Below, in pieces: positions 26,406 through 35,761 of a stretch of 64,000 nucleotides of DNA. How positions within the stretch are numbered: the first letter of the stretch is position 1; each line of letters starts with the position of its first letter. This DNA comes from Actinokineospora sp. NBRC 105648 (GTDB lineage: Bacteria; Actinomycetota; Actinomycetes; Mycobacteriales; Pseudonocardiaceae). The stretch lies in the NCBI RefSeq assembly GCF_030269645.1, contig NZ_BSTR01000008.1, positions 149,191-213,190 on the forward strand, in the 5' to 3' direction. A program made the position numbers and the translations under genes. The notes under the pieces are model-generated. The model was not told where the DNA came from and ran no database searches. It saw only the letters and a list, made by a program, of their open reading frames with translations.

Positions 26406-26849
26406 ATGTCGCAAGGGCGGGACGCCGGCATCCGGATCAGTGGGACCGAGCGGGACGAGGCCGTCGCCCTGCTCGGTCGGCACATGTCCACCGGGCGGCT
26501 GGAGATCGAGGAGTACGAGTTCCGCTGCGTCCGGGCGGTCGCGGCGCGCACCCGCGGCGACATCGAGGCGCTGTTCACCGACCTGCCCGCCCCGCACCCG
26601 GACCTGAGCGCGGCGGTCGGCCCGCGCGACCGGCTCAAGCACGCGGTGGGGCTGCCCAACGACAAGGGACTGGTCGCCACGCCCAGGAGCGCGGCGGTCG
26701 GGATGTTCTGCGCGCTGATGATGGTGCTGGGCATCCCCGGGGCGATCCTGCTCACGGTGTTCCTGGGGATGTGGTGGACGATCGTGGCCGCGGTGGGCCT
26801 GACGATCGTCGCGGGGGCCGCCGAGGAGGCGTTCAAGGCCCGTCCCTGA
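26406..26849 (+). CDS. DUF1707 membrane protein 1
   Basis: 147 residues. DUF1707 domain at 5-58 (RISGTERDEAVALLGRHMST, GRLEIEEYEFRCVRAVAART, DIEALFTDLPAPH). C-terminal hydrophobic hairpin (about 100-140). DUF1707 proteins are actinobacterial, usually membrane-tethered, of unknown function. The next gene is a paralogue. The ATG at 26406 is chosen from promoter spacing; ATG 26397 lies within the -10 box. Confidence 0.8.
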   Translation: MSQGRDAGIRISGTERDEAVALLGRHMSTGRLEIEEYEFRCVRAVAARTRGDIEALFTDLPAPHPDLSAAVGPRDRLKHAVGLPNDKGLVATPRSAAVGMFCALMMVLGIPGAILLTVFLGMWWTIVAAVGLTIVAGAAEEAFKARP

Positions 26850-26882
26850 GAGCGAACTCAGGATTTGTCGACGGCGGGTCCG

Positions 26883-26888
26883 TACGAT
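26883..26888 (+). promoter_or_regulatory. -10 hexamer of second DUF1707 gene
   Basis: TACGAT followed by 7 nt and GTG (26896); same geometry as at its neighbour. Confidence 0.5.
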
Positions 26889-26895
26889 CGTCGGT

Positions 26896-27387
26896 GTGAG
26901 CGAGATCGAGCCGTCCGAGCTGCGCATCGGCGACACCGAGCGGGAAGACGCCCTGCGCGCGCTCGGCGAGCACATGAGCGCGGGCCGCCTCGACATCGAG
27001 GAGTACGGCGAACGCAGCGCCCGGATCACCACCGCCAAGACGCGGGGTGAGCTGCAGGTGCTGTTCACCGACCTGCCCGCGCCGCGGCCCGCGTTCGGGG
27101 CCCCCGCCCCTGCGCCGGTTCCGGCGGCGCCACCGCCGCGGCACGTGACGGGCTGGGAGGCCCGACCGGTGGGACAGCGGGTGTTCGCCGCCCTCGTGCC
27201 GCTGTCGGCCATCGTGGGCGTGATCTTGTTCCTGTCGGTGGTGCACGCCTGGCCGATCCTGCTGCTCCCACTCGCGGTGACAGCCATCGGCGGCGCCCTC
27301 TTCGGCGAGGAGTGGCAACACGAACGCCGCAACTTCGACCGCCGCAACCGCGGCTACCGCCGCCCCCACGGCCGCGGCTGGCACTGA
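26896..27387 (+). CDS. DUF1707 membrane protein 2
   Basis: 163 residues. The N-terminal DUF1707 domain (LRIGDTEREDALRALGEHMS, GRLDIEEYGERSARITTAKT, LQVLFTDLPAPRP) closely matches its upstream neighbour, so the pair arose by duplication. A Pro/Ala linker, two hydrophobic helices (about 95-135) and an Arg/His-rich tail (RRNFDRRNRGYRRPHGRGWH) follow. Function unknown. Confidence 0.8.
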   Translation: MSEIEPSELRIGDTEREDALRALGEHMSAGRLDIEEYGERSARITTAKTRGELQVLFTDLPAPRPAFGAPAPAPVPAAPPPRHVTGWEARPVGQRVFAALVPLSAIVGVILFLSVVHAWPILLLPLAVTAIGGALFGEEWQHERRNFDRRNRGYRRPHGRGWH

Positions 27388-28033
27388 CCGACCTCACCGC
27401 TCTCCCAAGCCCTGGCTGCCGCCTTGATCCCCGGCCAATGCCCACTCTGGCCGCCACCCATCCCAGGCCGCTTTCCAGATCTCGCCGCACCTCCCCGGGC
27501 GGTTGCCCCTGCCCCCCGGCCCCGGGGCCAACTCCCGCTCCTGGCCGCCTCGCTGATCACGCCCAGCCTGGTCCCTGCCTTGTCGCCCTTGGTCATCAGC
27601 CCGGCTGCTCCCCCGCATCCGGTCATTCCGGCCGGCATCGCTTACCGACCAGGCGGTTCCCTAAGCCACCCCTGGCTCGCCAAGCCGGCGATCTGTTCGC
27701 CGGCCTCGCCCGCCGAACGGGCAGCTCGCTCCGCGGCCTCGCCCCAACTGGGCGCTTCCGCCGCTCCCGCTCGACGACAGACCCGGGCCACCGCTGCCGA
27801 GCGGGCTGAACGGTTGTCTCCGAGCTGACCGTGCTCACCTGGCTGCTCCACTGGCCGCACTCGCCCAACAAGCCACTCCTTGCACCGGCCTTTCCGCCAG
27901 CCTCACCCACCAAACAAGCCACTCCCTGCCACCCGCTTCGTGGCCTCCCTCAGCCCCCGGCCCATCGCTGCAGATCCCACCCCGAGCTGTTTCGATCAGG
28001 AACTGGCCAGTCTCGCAGCTCCCTCGTAAAGAG
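27388..28033. other. Intergenic region, no gene recognised
   Basis: About 650 nt of C- and GCC-rich sequence. Open frames on both strands translate only into Pro/Ala/Arg-rich low-complexity peptides with no start-site signals. Repeated CTCGCC/GCCGGC patterns occur. It may be decayed coding DNA; nothing can be assigned. Confidence 0.5.
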
Positions 28034-28107
28034 TTCACACGTAGAATTGTTCAACAATCCTACGTGTGAACAAGCGAACTGGTTGCACGTAGGATTGTTC
28101 AACAATC
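28034..28107. promoter_or_regulatory. Paired operator-like dyads upstream of GNAT gene
   Basis: A 37-nt palindrome (28034-28070) centred on base 28052, with arms TTCACACGTAG(A/G)ATTGTT and one mismatch. A second dyad GATTGTTCAACAATC (28093-28107) is centred 48 nt further on, and CACGTAGGATTGTT precedes it as a direct repeat of the first. The region is strikingly AT-rich for this genome. The pattern suits a dimeric repressor (GntR-like half-sites are possible) acting on the promoter at 28149. Confidence 0.6.
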
Positions 28108-28148
28108 TTCCGAGTGGAACCGTTCCCCCAGCCTCACCGGGGGCGCGG

Positions 28149-28154
28149 TAGCGT
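28149..28154 (+). promoter_or_regulatory. -10 hexamer of GNAT gene
   Basis: TAGCGT, 7 nt before GTG 28162; leaderless geometry. The two dyads at 28034-28107 lie 42-115 nt upstream. Confidence 0.45.
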
Positions 28155-28161
28155 GCCGGGC

Positions 28162-28698
28162 GTGGAACCGGTGGAGATCAACGCGGGCGCTTACTACCTC
28201 CGGGCGATGCGCGACGACCCCAGGCTCGACGACCGGCCGCGGTTGCTGGCCGGGTTCGACGATCCGGTGAGCAGGCACTTCCTGCCGCACATCAAGGTGC
28301 ACGACCTGGAGTCCGCGGGCCACTACATCGCCGAGCGCGCGAAGAACTGGGCCGAGGAGACCCGGTTCTCCTGGGCCGTGGCGGAGCCGACGACCGGCCT
28401 GTTCATGGGCGAGGTCCTGCTCAAGGACCTTGACCTCGACCGCGGCACCGCCGAGGCGGGCTGCTGGGCGCACCCCGAGGGCCGCGGCAAGGGCATGACC
28501 ACCACCGCCGTCGCGGCCATGCTGCGGTTCGGGTTCGGCGCGCTGGGCCTGCGCGAGGTCCGCTGGGTGCACCGGCCGGACAACACCGCGTCCGCGCGGG
28601 TTGGCGCCAAGGTGGGGTTCACTCCGTTGAGCGACACCGACAATGGCGACATAGTGTTGATCCTGCGTAACGCAGCGGTAGACGCAGACGGTAAGTAG
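28162..28698 (+). CDS. GNAT-family N-acetyltransferase
   Basis: 178 residues. Acetyltransferase fold of the RimJ/RimL type: INAGAYYLRAMRDDPRLDDR (strand 1), FSWAVAEPTTGLFMGEVLLK, CWAHPEGRGKGMTTTAVAAM (acetyl-CoA P-loop RGKGM) and LREVRWVHRPDNTASARVGA (helix after the conserved Asn). Probably acetylates an amine on a protein N-terminus or small molecule. Start fixed by the leaderless promoter. Immediately downstream of a strong operator-like dyad. Confidence 0.8.
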   Translation: MEPVEINAGAYYLRAMRDDPRLDDRPRLLAGFDDPVSRHFLPHIKVHDLESAGHYIAERAKNWAEETRFSWAVAEPTTGLFMGEVLLKDLDLDRGTAEAGCWAHPEGRGKGMTTTAVAAMLRFGFGALGLREVRWVHRPDNTASARVGAKVGFTPLSDTDNGDIVLILRNAAVDADGK

Positions 28699-28774
28699 AG
28701 CGCGGACCAACGGAACTAAGCCGATCTGATGCACGTCTACAAAATTGCGGCGGAACGGTCGAAACCGATCGTGG

Positions 28775-28790
28775 CGACTCGATAGAGTCG
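28775..28790 (+). promoter_or_regulatory. Dyad in the promoter region of the ESX-like cluster
   Basis: CGACTC GATA GAGTCG, a perfect 6-bp dyad 30 nt before the GTG of the next gene. It contains TAGAGT, a possible -10. The gene has its own GGGGAGG site, so the transcript is leadered. Confidence 0.35.
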
Positions 28791-28820
28791 ACACACCACA
28801 GGCAGTCACGGGGAGGCGAC

Positions 28821-29204
28821 GTGCCACCAGGGAACAACCGACACGGCGGGCACGGTGGGCACGGGGGTGACCACCGCGACGATCTGCTGGACGTAACGCC
28901 TGAGGCGGTCCCCGGGCTGCGCTCGGCGTTCGCGACCGCGCTGGCCCGGGTCGACCACGAGCTCGAGCTGGCCGACACCGGCCTGCGGGTCGAGCCGTGG
29001 GCCAAGGACCCGGTGAGCCAGGACGCGGGCAAGGGCATCAACGCCCTGACCGTCGACCACGAGCAGGCGGCCATCGAGGCGCTGCGGGCCTACCGCAGGC
29101 AGCTGGACACGGCCGTGCACACCCTGGAGACGATCACCGAGCAGTACCGCCTGCTCGAAGAGGACAACCAGGCGACGGTCACCCAGAAGGGCGCAGCGGG
29201 CTGA
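28821..29204 (+). CDS. Small helical ESX-type protein (PE-like position)
   Basis: 127 residues. His/Gly-rich head (RHGGHGGHGGDHRDD) then a predicted helical hairpin: PGLRSAFATALARVDHELEL, and from about residue 75 HEQAAIEALRAYRRQLDTAV with HTLETITEQYRLLEEDN. I do not recognise the family. It sits 23 nt before a PPE-like gene and in the same operon as an EspG-like chaperone, so a PE-equivalent partner is a plausible reading. GTG start behind GGGGAGG. Confidence 0.6.
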   Translation: MPPGNNRHGGHGGHGGDHRDDLLDVTPEAVPGLRSAFATALARVDHELELADTGLRVEPWAKDPVSQDAGKGINALTVDHEQAAIEALRAYRRQLDTAVHTLETITEQYRLLEEDNQATVTQKGAAG

Positions 29205-29227
29205 CCGCAGGGGCGAGGGGACAGGCG

Positions 29228-30529
29228 ATGACCGAGCAGGCAACCGACGCCAAGCGCTGGCGGGGGTTCACGCACAAAGAGCTGTACCTGATGCTGCACG
29301 ACGGTCCGGGCGCGCAGGCCTCGGCCGACCCGTCGCGGCGGTGGGCGCAGCTGACGGCCGCGCTGGCCGACATCAGCCACGACCTGGGCAACACCCTGGA
29401 CAGCTCGTCCGCGGTGTGGGCCGGGCGCGCGGCCGGGGCGGCGCAGGAGCGGCTGACCCCGCTGGCCACCTGGGCGCAGGCGGCCTCGGACAACGCGGCC
29501 GAGATGCGCGCGGCCGTGGAGAACCAGGGCGACTACATCGCCAAGGCGCGCGCCGACATGCCGCGGCCCGAGGACGTCCCGGCGCCCCAGCCCGACCCGG
29601 CGGTGCCGCCCGCGGCGCAGGTCGTGGCCGTGCAGGTCGACGCCGAGCCGCTGGAGTCGGCGCAGTCGGCGGGCGAGCAGAAGGCCTTCGAGGTGATGGC
29701 GGCCTACGAGCTGAGCACCACCACCAACCTCAGCGTGCTGACCGGGTTCACCGCGCCCGCGGAGCTGCTGGGCGTGCGGGACCAGCACCGCAACCGCGGC
29801 GACGGGATCGAGTCGACGCACTCGTCGTTCGCCCCCGGGCACGTGAACGTCCCCGCGCCCGGCCACGACCAGCGGCACCGCCCGCCCGGCTACCACGGTG
29901 TCGGCGTGGGTGGCGGCGGGTCCGACGGCGGCCACTTCGGCGGCGTCGGCGGCCGCGGCCAGGGTGTGGGTCTCTCCGGCGCGGCGTTCACCGAGCAGGC
30001 GGAGGTCGTGCGGAGGCCAGTCGTGCAGCCGGGCATGCTCAGCGGCGCGACCCCGATGAACGAGGTCCCGTACACCGGCCCGGGCGCGCGCAACGGCGTG
30101 GGTTCCTCCGACGAGGAGCGCGCGCGGCGCGGTAGTGGCGCGGGCGGCAGTCGCGGGGTGGGCGGCGGCCAGTACACCGGCGGCGCGGATGCCTTGTCCG
30201 CCAACTCTTCCGGCGCGGCGGCCCCGGGCATGTCCACCGCGGCCAACACCGGAGCGGGCGCCCCGATGGCGCCGGGCGCGGGTGCGGGTGCGGGCATGGG
30301 CGGCAACGACAAGATGGCCATGCGCCGGTTCGGCGTTGACGCGCTGGGGTCGAGCCAGTGGTTCGGCGACGCGCCGGACCAGGCGGGCACCTCCGGCGGG
30401 TCGGGCAGCAGCGGTACCCGCCAGGTCGGTGGCCGCAGGCGCGACCTGAGCGAGACCGAGCAGGTCACCGAGTCGGTGGACGTGCTGGGCGAGGACGTCC
30501 AGCTCCCGCCCGGCGTGATCGGCGGCTGA
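29228..30529 (+). CDS. PPE/WXG-like type VII secretion substrate
   Basis: 433 residues. N-terminal helical region (1-110): RWRGFTHKELYLMLHDG, WAQLTAALADISHDLGNTL, VWAGRAAGAAQERLTPLATW (W-x-G turn). A second helical segment at about 140-180 (AGEQKAFEVMAAYELSTTTN), then a long Gly/Ser/Ala-rich, probably disordered tail. The layout follows mycobacterial PPE proteins, with helical head and Gly-rich tail. EspG-like chaperone encoded 9 nt downstream. No EccC/EccD genes are visible in the window, so export would use a system elsewhere. Confidence 0.7.
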   Translation: MTEQATDAKRWRGFTHKELYLMLHDGPGAQASADPSRRWAQLTAALADISHDLGNTLDSSSAVWAGRAAGAAQERLTPLATWAQAASDNAAEMRAAVENQGDYIAKARADMPRPEDVPAPQPDPAVPPAAQVVAVQVDAEPLESAQSAGEQKAFEVMAAYELSTTTNLSVLTGFTAPAELLGVRDQHRNRGDGIESTHSSFAPGHVNVPAPGHDQRHRPPGYHGVGVGGGGSDGGHFGGVGGRGQGVGLSGAAFTEQAEVVRRPVVQPGMLSGATPMNEVPYTGPGARNGVGSSDEERARRGSGAGGSRGVGGGQYTGGADALSANSSGAAAPGMSTAANTGAGAPMAPGAGAGAGMGGNDKMAMRRFGVDALGSSQWFGDAPDQAGTSGGSGSSGTRQVGGRRRDLSETEQVTESVDVLGEDVQLPPGVIGG

Positions 30530-30538
30530 GCGGGCGCG

Positions 30539-31315
30539 TTGTCCGGGTCGGCGTTGTTCGAGTCGACGGGGCCGGGACCGGTGACGGTCTCGGCCCTGGA
30601 GTTCGACGTGCTCACCGAGCACCTCGGCGTCGAACTGGTGCCGCTGGTGCTCAAGGTCCCCTCGCCGGGCCGGACGGATGTCGAACGGTCCCGCTTGGTG
30701 CGCCAGGCGTGGTCGGGGTTGGCCGAACGCGGCCTCGGCGGCCCGATGGACGTGGACCCGGAGCTGGTCCGGCTGCTGCACCTGCTCGACCGCCCGTCCC
30801 GCGAGATCGACGGACGCGTGTGGACCGCCCCCGACCACGCACAGCGGATCTTCGCCGCCGCCCGCGACAGTGAAGCGGTTCTCGCTGTGCTGCAAGGGAA
30901 TTCGCTCACGCTCCAAGCCGCGGACGAGTCCGGCCTGGCCCGCCACGCGGTGTCGGTACTGCCCCGGCGCGGACCTGGTCCGGGTCGCTCGGTCACCATG
31001 CCCGCCAACGACTTCGCGACCGCGGCGACCGCCCCGGGACCACTGGACCGGGCGCTGTCGACCCACGGCGTCCGCGCGGACGACGCCCGCGCCGTCGCCG
31101 AGATGATCACGCCGCTGACCGCGCGGGGCCAGTTCGGCGCCGCCACCCGCGACCGCTGGGGCCGCCGGGTGCGCAACCCCCGGGTGATCAGCTGGTTCGA
31201 CACCGAGGCAGGGCGGTACTTGCAGGTCCGCACCCCGCCACCGGATCCGTGGACGACGATCTCCCCCGCGGACCCGCGCGCACTCCTGCACCAGGTCGCC
31301 GCACTGCTCGATTGA
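30539..31315 (+). CDS. espG: EspG-family ESX secretion chaperone
   Basis: 258 residues, TTG start 9 nt after the PPE-like gene. Family features: N-terminal SALEFDVLTEHLGVELVPLV, LKVPSPGRTDVERSRLVRQA, LLHLLDRPSREIDGRVW, ARDSEAVLAVLQGNSLTLQ, and C-terminal RNPRVISWFDTEAGRYL. EspG proteins bind the tip of cognate PE-PPE pairs in the cytosol and deliver them to the type VII machine. The client here is presumably the gene immediately upstream. Confidence 0.8.
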   Translation: MSGSALFESTGPGPVTVSALEFDVLTEHLGVELVPLVLKVPSPGRTDVERSRLVRQAWSGLAERGLGGPMDVDPELVRLLHLLDRPSREIDGRVWTAPDHAQRIFAAARDSEAVLAVLQGNSLTLQAADESGLARHAVSVLPRRGPGPGRSVTMPANDFATAATAPGPLDRALSTHGVRADDARAVAEMITPLTARGQFGAATRDRWGRRVRNPRVISWFDTEAGRYLQVRTPPPDPWTTISPADPRALLHQVAALLD

Positions 31316-31388
31316 GGTTGGACTCCCGCCCGCTGATCTCGGGCGCACTCGTCAGACCAAGGTCAGCGCAGTACTCGGACCATCCCAC

Positions 31389-33149
31389 TCACACGATCGG
31401 TTCCAGTAGGTGGGGTCGGGCCTCTGGTGCCGCGGACCTCGTGGCGTCCGCCGCCTCGTCGGACGGCTTGTCCTGCGAGGACCGCTCCGCAGCCACGCGC
31501 GCGAGGTAGGTGTCCACCTCTTGAGCCGTCTGGGCCTCATCCCAACCGAGTACCGCGCCCATCAGCTCCGCGACCTGGCGTGCGCAGTCCTCGCCCCGGT
31601 GCGGGTACTCGATCGAGATCCGCGTCCGACGGGCCAACGCGTCCTCGACGTGCAGCGCTCCCTCCGAGGTGGCCGCGTACACGATCTCCACCCGCAGGTA
31701 GTCCGGTGCGGTGTCGACGGGCTTGAGCAGTTCCGCGTCGTCCCCCGCCAGCGCCAGCACCTCGTGTACCAGGGACCCGTACCGGTCCAGCAGGTGCCGC
31801 ACCCGGTACGGGTGCAGCCCGTACCGGGCGGCGAGCAGGTCCGCCTGGTTGACCAGCGCGTGGTAGCCGTCGGCCCCCAGCAGCGGCACCTGGTCGGTGA
31901 TCGACGGTTGCAGCCGCCCGGGCAGGTCCACCGCCGCGGCGTCCACCGCGTCGGCCGCCATCACCCGGTAGGTCGTGTACTTCCCGCCCGCGATGGCGAC
32001 CAGGCCCGGCGCCACCCGGGCGACCGCGTGCTCGCGCGAGAGCTTCGAGGTCTCCTCGCTCTCCCCCGCCAGCAGCGGCCGGAGTCCGGCGTAGACGCCC
32101 TCGATGTCCGCGTGCGTCAACGGTGTCGCGAGGACCGAGTTGACGTGCTCGAGGATGTAGTCGATGTCCTTCTCGGTGGCCGCCGGGTGGGCCAGGTCGA
32201 GGTTCCAGTCCGTGTCGGTCGTGCCCACGACCCAGTGGTTGCGCCACGGGATCACGAACAGCACCGACTTCTCCGTGCGCAGGATCAGCCCGGACTCCGA
32301 GACGATCCGGTCGCGCGGCACCACGATGTGCACGCCCTTGCTGGCCCGCACCCGGAACCGGCCGCGGCTGCCGGAGGCGCGCTGCAGCTCGTCGGTCCAC
32401 ACGCCGGTGCAGTTGATCACCACGTTGCCCCGGACGTCGGTCTCCTGGCCGTCCTCGACGTCGCGCACGTGCACGCCCGACACCCGGTCGGACTCGCGCA
32501 GGAAGCTGACGACCTGGGTGGAGGTGCGCACGACGGCGCCGTAGTGCGCGGCGGTGCGAGCGACGGTCATGGTGTGCCGGGCGTCGTCGGCTTGGGCGTC
32601 GTAGTAGCGGATGCCGCCGATGAGGGCGTCCCGCTTGAGCGCGGGCACCATCCGGAGGGCACCCGCCCGGGTGAGGTGCTTCTGCCCCGGCACCGACCGC
32701 GCGCCGCCCATCCGGTCGTAGAGGAACAGCCCCGCGGCGGTGTAGGGCCGCTCCCACACCCGGCGGGTGAGCGGGTAGAGGAAGCTGACCGGCTTGACCA
32801 GGTGCGGGGCGAGCCGGGTGAGCATCAGCTCGCGCTCGCGCAGCGCCTCGCGGACCAGGCCGAACTCCAGCTGTTCGAGGTAGCGCAGGCCGCCGTGGAA
32901 GAGCTTGCTGGACCGGCTGGAGGTGCCCGCCGCCAGGTCACGGGCTTCGACCAGGGCCACGCGCAGGCCGCGGGTGGCCGCGTCCAACGCGACCCCGGCG
33001 CCCACCACACCACCGCCGATGACCACGACGTCGAAGGTCTCCGCGCCCAGTCTGCGCCAGTTCTCGGCGCGTTCGGCAGGGCCGAGGCGCCCGCCGGGAA
33101 AGTCCGATGTGGAGCGTGGCACGAACGCGGCGGGCTTGCGGTTGGCCAT
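31389..33149 (-). CDS. glpD: Aerobic glycerol-3-phosphate dehydrogenase
   Basis: 586 residues from ATG 33149 (GGAGG eight bases upstream). FAD-binding start VVVIGGGVVGAGVALDAATR, GTSSRSSKLFHGGLRYLEQ (conserved GlpD loop), KGVHIVVPRDRI, FVIPWRNHWVVGTTDTDW and GLRPLLAG, then the C-terminal DAO_C domain (REHAVARVAPG ... GEDCARQVAELMGAVLGWDE). Oxidises glycerol 3-phosphate to dihydroxyacetone phosphate at the membrane and passes electrons to quinone. Divergent from glpF-glpK, the other two steps of glycerol use. Confidence 0.93.
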   Translation of the reverse strand: MANRKPAAFVPRSTSDFPGGRLGPAERAENWRRLGAETFDVVVIGGGVVGAGVALDAATRGLRVALVEARDLAAGTSSRSSKLFHGGLRYLEQLEFGLVREALRERELMLTRLAPHLVKPVSFLYPLTRRVWERPYTAAGLFLYDRMGGARSVPGQKHLTRAGALRMVPALKRDALIGGIRYYDAQADDARHTMTVARTAAHYGAVVRTSTQVVSFLRESDRVSGVHVRDVEDGQETDVRGNVVINCTGVWTDELQRASGSRGRFRVRASKGVHIVVPRDRIVSESGLILRTEKSVLFVIPWRNHWVVGTTDTDWNLDLAHPAATEKDIDYILEHVNSVLATPLTHADIEGVYAGLRPLLAGESEETSKLSREHAVARVAPGLVAIAGGKYTTYRVMAADAVDAAAVDLPGRLQPSITDQVPLLGADGYHALVNQADLLAARYGLHPYRVRHLLDRYGSLVHEVLALAGDDAELLKPVDTAPDYLRVEIVYAATSEGALHVEDALARRTRISIEYPHRGEDCARQVAELMGAVLGWDEAQTAQEVDTYLARVAAERSSQDKPSDEAADATRSAAPEARPHLLEPIV

Positions 33150-33343
33150 GATTCGCCTCCCTGCACGGCTGCGGTGGACCGACCTCGACCACGCTACCCG
33201 TTGGCGGCAAGTTGAGCAGTCAACCCATGGACAGTCAAACGACCGGGGGGTAGCGTCCGATCTCACTCAGGGTAGGCACCGCCGCAGGCCCTGGCCCCGC
33301 CCCGGGCCTGCCCCTCGCTTCCGGCAGCGCGAGGGAGACCGCC

Positions 33344-34090
33344 GTGGACCTGAACTTCTGGGAGATCGTCCTCTGGGAACTACTCGGCACCGCCGCCCTG
33401 ATCCTGCTCGGCACCGGCGTGGTGGCCAACACCGTGCTGCGCTCGTCACTGGGTTTCCAGGGTGGCTGGCTGCTGGTCAACATGGGGTGGGGCTTCGCGG
33501 TGTTCGTCGGCGCCAGCATCGCCGCGCCCAGCGGCGCGCACCTCAACCCGGCCGTCACCGTCGGCCTGCTCAGCGCGGGCAAGTTGCCCTGGGCCGACGT
33601 CCCGGCGTACTTCCTCGGCCAACTGGTCGGCGCTTTCATCGGCGCCGTGCTGTGCTGGCTGACCTACAAGCTCCAGTTCGACACCCACGACGAGCCCGAG
33701 AACACCCGCGGGATCTTCGCCACCGGCCCGACCGAGCGGAACTACGCGTGGAACACCGTCACCGAGGTGATCGGCACCTTCGTCCTGGTGTTCTGGATCC
33801 TGACCAGCCCCGGGGTGAAGATGGGCGAGAGCGGCCTGCCGCAGTTCGGCAACGCCGCGCTGGGCTACGCCGCGGTGGCGTTCGTGGTGATCGGCATCGG
33901 CAACTCGCTCGGCGGCCCGACCGGGTACGCCATCAACCCGGCCCGCGACCTCGGGCCGCGGATCGCGTACGCGATCCTGCCGATCAAGGGCAAGGGTTCC
34001 CCGGACTGGGGGTACTCGTGGGTGCCCATCGTCGGCCCGCTGGTCGGCGCCGTCATCGCGGGCCTGATCGCCCGCGTCCTGCCGTCCTGA
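33344..34090 (+). CDS. glpF: Glycerol uptake facilitator (aquaglyceroporin)
   Basis: 248 residues, six membrane helices with both NPA half-helices: [11 protein letters not shown] and [12 protein letters not shown]. The Asp after the second NPA-Arg (NPARD) marks the glycerol-conducting subclass rather than water-only aquaporins. GTG start behind GAGGGAG. glpK follows 28 nt downstream, so uptake and trapping are coexpressed. Confidence 0.92.
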   Translation: MDLNFWEIVLWELLGTAALILLGTGVVANTVLRSSLGFQGGWLLVNMGWGFAVFVGASIAAPSGAHLNPAVTVGLLSAGKLPWADVPAYFLGQLVGAFIGAVLCWLTYKLQFDTHDEPENTRGIFATGPTERNYAWNTVTEVIGTFVLVFWILTSPGVKMGESGLPQFGNAALGYAAVAFVVIGIGNSLGGPTGYAINPARDLGPRIAYAILPIKGKGSPDWGYSWVPIVGPLVGAVIAGLIARVLPS

Positions 34091-34118
34091 CCCGAGCCGA
34101 GGAAGAGGCGAAGAGCCG

Positions 34119-35630
34119 ATGACCGAGTACGTGGCCGCGATCGACCAGGGCACCACCTCCACCCGCTGCATGATCTTCAGCCACGCGGGCGAGGTGGTCG
34201 CGGTCGACCAGCGCGAGCACGAGCAGATCTTCCCGCGCGCGGGCTGGGTCGAGCACAACCCCGAGGAGGTCTGGGAGAACACCCGGGCGGTCGCGGCGGG
34301 CGCGCTGGCCAAGGCCGACCTGCACGTGACCGACATCGTCGCGGTGGGCATCACCAACCAGCGCGAGACCGCGGTGGTCTGGGACCGCAAGACCGGGAAA
34401 CCGGTCTACAACGCCATTGTCTGGCAGGACACCCGCACCGACCGGATCGCCACCGAGCTGGGAAACCTCGGCGGCGGCCAGGAGCGCTACCGGGCCAAGA
34501 CCGGTCTGCCGCTGGCGACGTACTTCTCCGGTCCCAAGATCCGCTGGATCCTGGACAACGTGGACGGTGCGCGGGCCAAGGCCGAGGCGGGCGACCTGCT
34601 CTTCGGCAACATGGACACCTGGGTGCTGTGGAACATGACCGGCGGGGTGGACGGCGGCGTGCACGCCACCGACCCGACCAACGCCTCGCGCACGCTGCTG
34701 ATGGATCTGTCCACTTTGGCCTGGGACGCTGACATCGCGGCGGAGATGGGTGTCCCGCTCGCGATGCTGCCGGAGATCCGGTCCTCCTCGGAGGAGTACG
34801 GCCGGGTGCGCGAGCGCGGCGCGCTCGCGGGGGTGCCGATCGCGGGCATCCTCGGCGACCAGCAGGCGGCCACCTTCGGCCAGGCGTGCCTGTCGCCCGG
34901 CGAGGCCAAGAACACCTACGGCACCGGCAACTTCGTCCTGCTCAACACCGGCACCGAACAGGTGCTCAGCGAGAACGGCCTGCTGACCACGGTGTGCTAC
35001 AAGATCGGCGCAAACGACCCGATCTACGCGCTGGAGGGCTCGATCGCGGTCACCGGCTCGCTGGTGCAGTGGATCCGGGACAACCTCGGGATGATCGGCA
35101 GCGCCGCGGAGATCGAGGAGCACGCCCGCTCGGTCGAGGACAACGGCGGCTGCTACTTCGTCCCCGCGTTCTCCGGGCTGTTCGCACCGTACTGGCGCTC
35201 GGACGCGCGCGGCGCGATCGTCGGGCTCACCCGGTTCGTCAACAAGGGACACCTCGCGCGGGCGGTGCTGGAGGCCACGGCGTTCCAGAGCCGCGAGGTG
35301 ATCGAGGCGATGAACGCCGACTCCGGTGTGCCGCTCACCGCGCTCAAGGTGGACGGTGGCATGGTCGGCAACGAGCTGCTGATGCAGTTCCAGGCGGACA
35401 TCCTGGGCGTCCCGGTGATCCGCCCGGTGGTCGCCGAGACCACCGCGCTCGGCGCGGCGTACGCCGCCGGGCTGGCCGTGGGCTACTGGGCGGGCGAGGA
35501 CGACATCCGCGCGAACTGGGCGCAGGACAAGGAGTGGACACCGTCGATGGACGAGGGCGCCCGGGACAAGACCTACCGGCAGTGGAAGAAGGCGGTCACC
35601 CGCACGTTCGACTGGGTGGACGAGGACTGA
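34119..35630 (+). CDS. glpK: Glycerol kinase
   Basis: 503 residues, standard length. FGGY kinase motifs: [15 protein letters not shown] (phosphate 1), [85 protein letters not shown] (adenosine motif). Phosphorylates glycerol to sn-glycerol 3-phosphate for GlpD. ATG behind GAGGAAGAGG. Confidence 0.95.
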   Translation: MTEYVAAIDQGTTSTRCMIFSHAGEVVAVDQREHEQIFPRAGWVEHNPEEVWENTRAVAAGALAKADLHVTDIVAVGITNQRETAVVWDRKTGKPVYNAIVWQDTRTDRIATELGNLGGGQERYRAKTGLPLATYFSGPKIRWILDNVDGARAKAEAGDLLFGNMDTWVLWNMTGGVDGGVHATDPTNASRTLLMDLSTLAWDADIAAEMGVPLAMLPEIRSSSEEYGRVRERGALAGVPIAGILGDQQAATFGQACLSPGEAKNTYGTGNFVLLNTGTEQVLSENGLLTTVCYKIGANDPIYALEGSIAVTGSLVQWIRDNLGMIGSAAEIEEHARSVEDNGGCYFVPAFSGLFAPYWRSDARGAIVGLTRFVNKGHLARAVLEATAFQSREVIEAMNADSGVPLTALKVDGGMVGNELLMQFQADILGVPVIRPVVAETTALGAAYAAGLAVGYWAGEDDIRANWAQDKEWTPSMDEGARDKTYRQWKKAVTRTFDWVDED

Positions 35631-35704
35631 CGAGGACTGGAGGTGCCGGGGTGGGGCCGCCCGCCGCGCGCTGATGCCCCCAGCCGCGCGTCGGGTGGCC
35701 CGTT

Positions 35705-35756
35705 GGCGGCGGATCGGGGCGGGTCACTCGGTGGGCAACCCCGATCTCCGCCGCGG
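35705..35756. terminator. Bidirectional terminator between glpK and DUF4190 gene
   Basis: GCGGCGGATCGGGG pairs with CCCCGATCTCCGCCGC (one bulged base) across a 22-nt loop, between two convergent genes. Confidence 0.55.
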
Positions 35757-35761
35757 CGACC

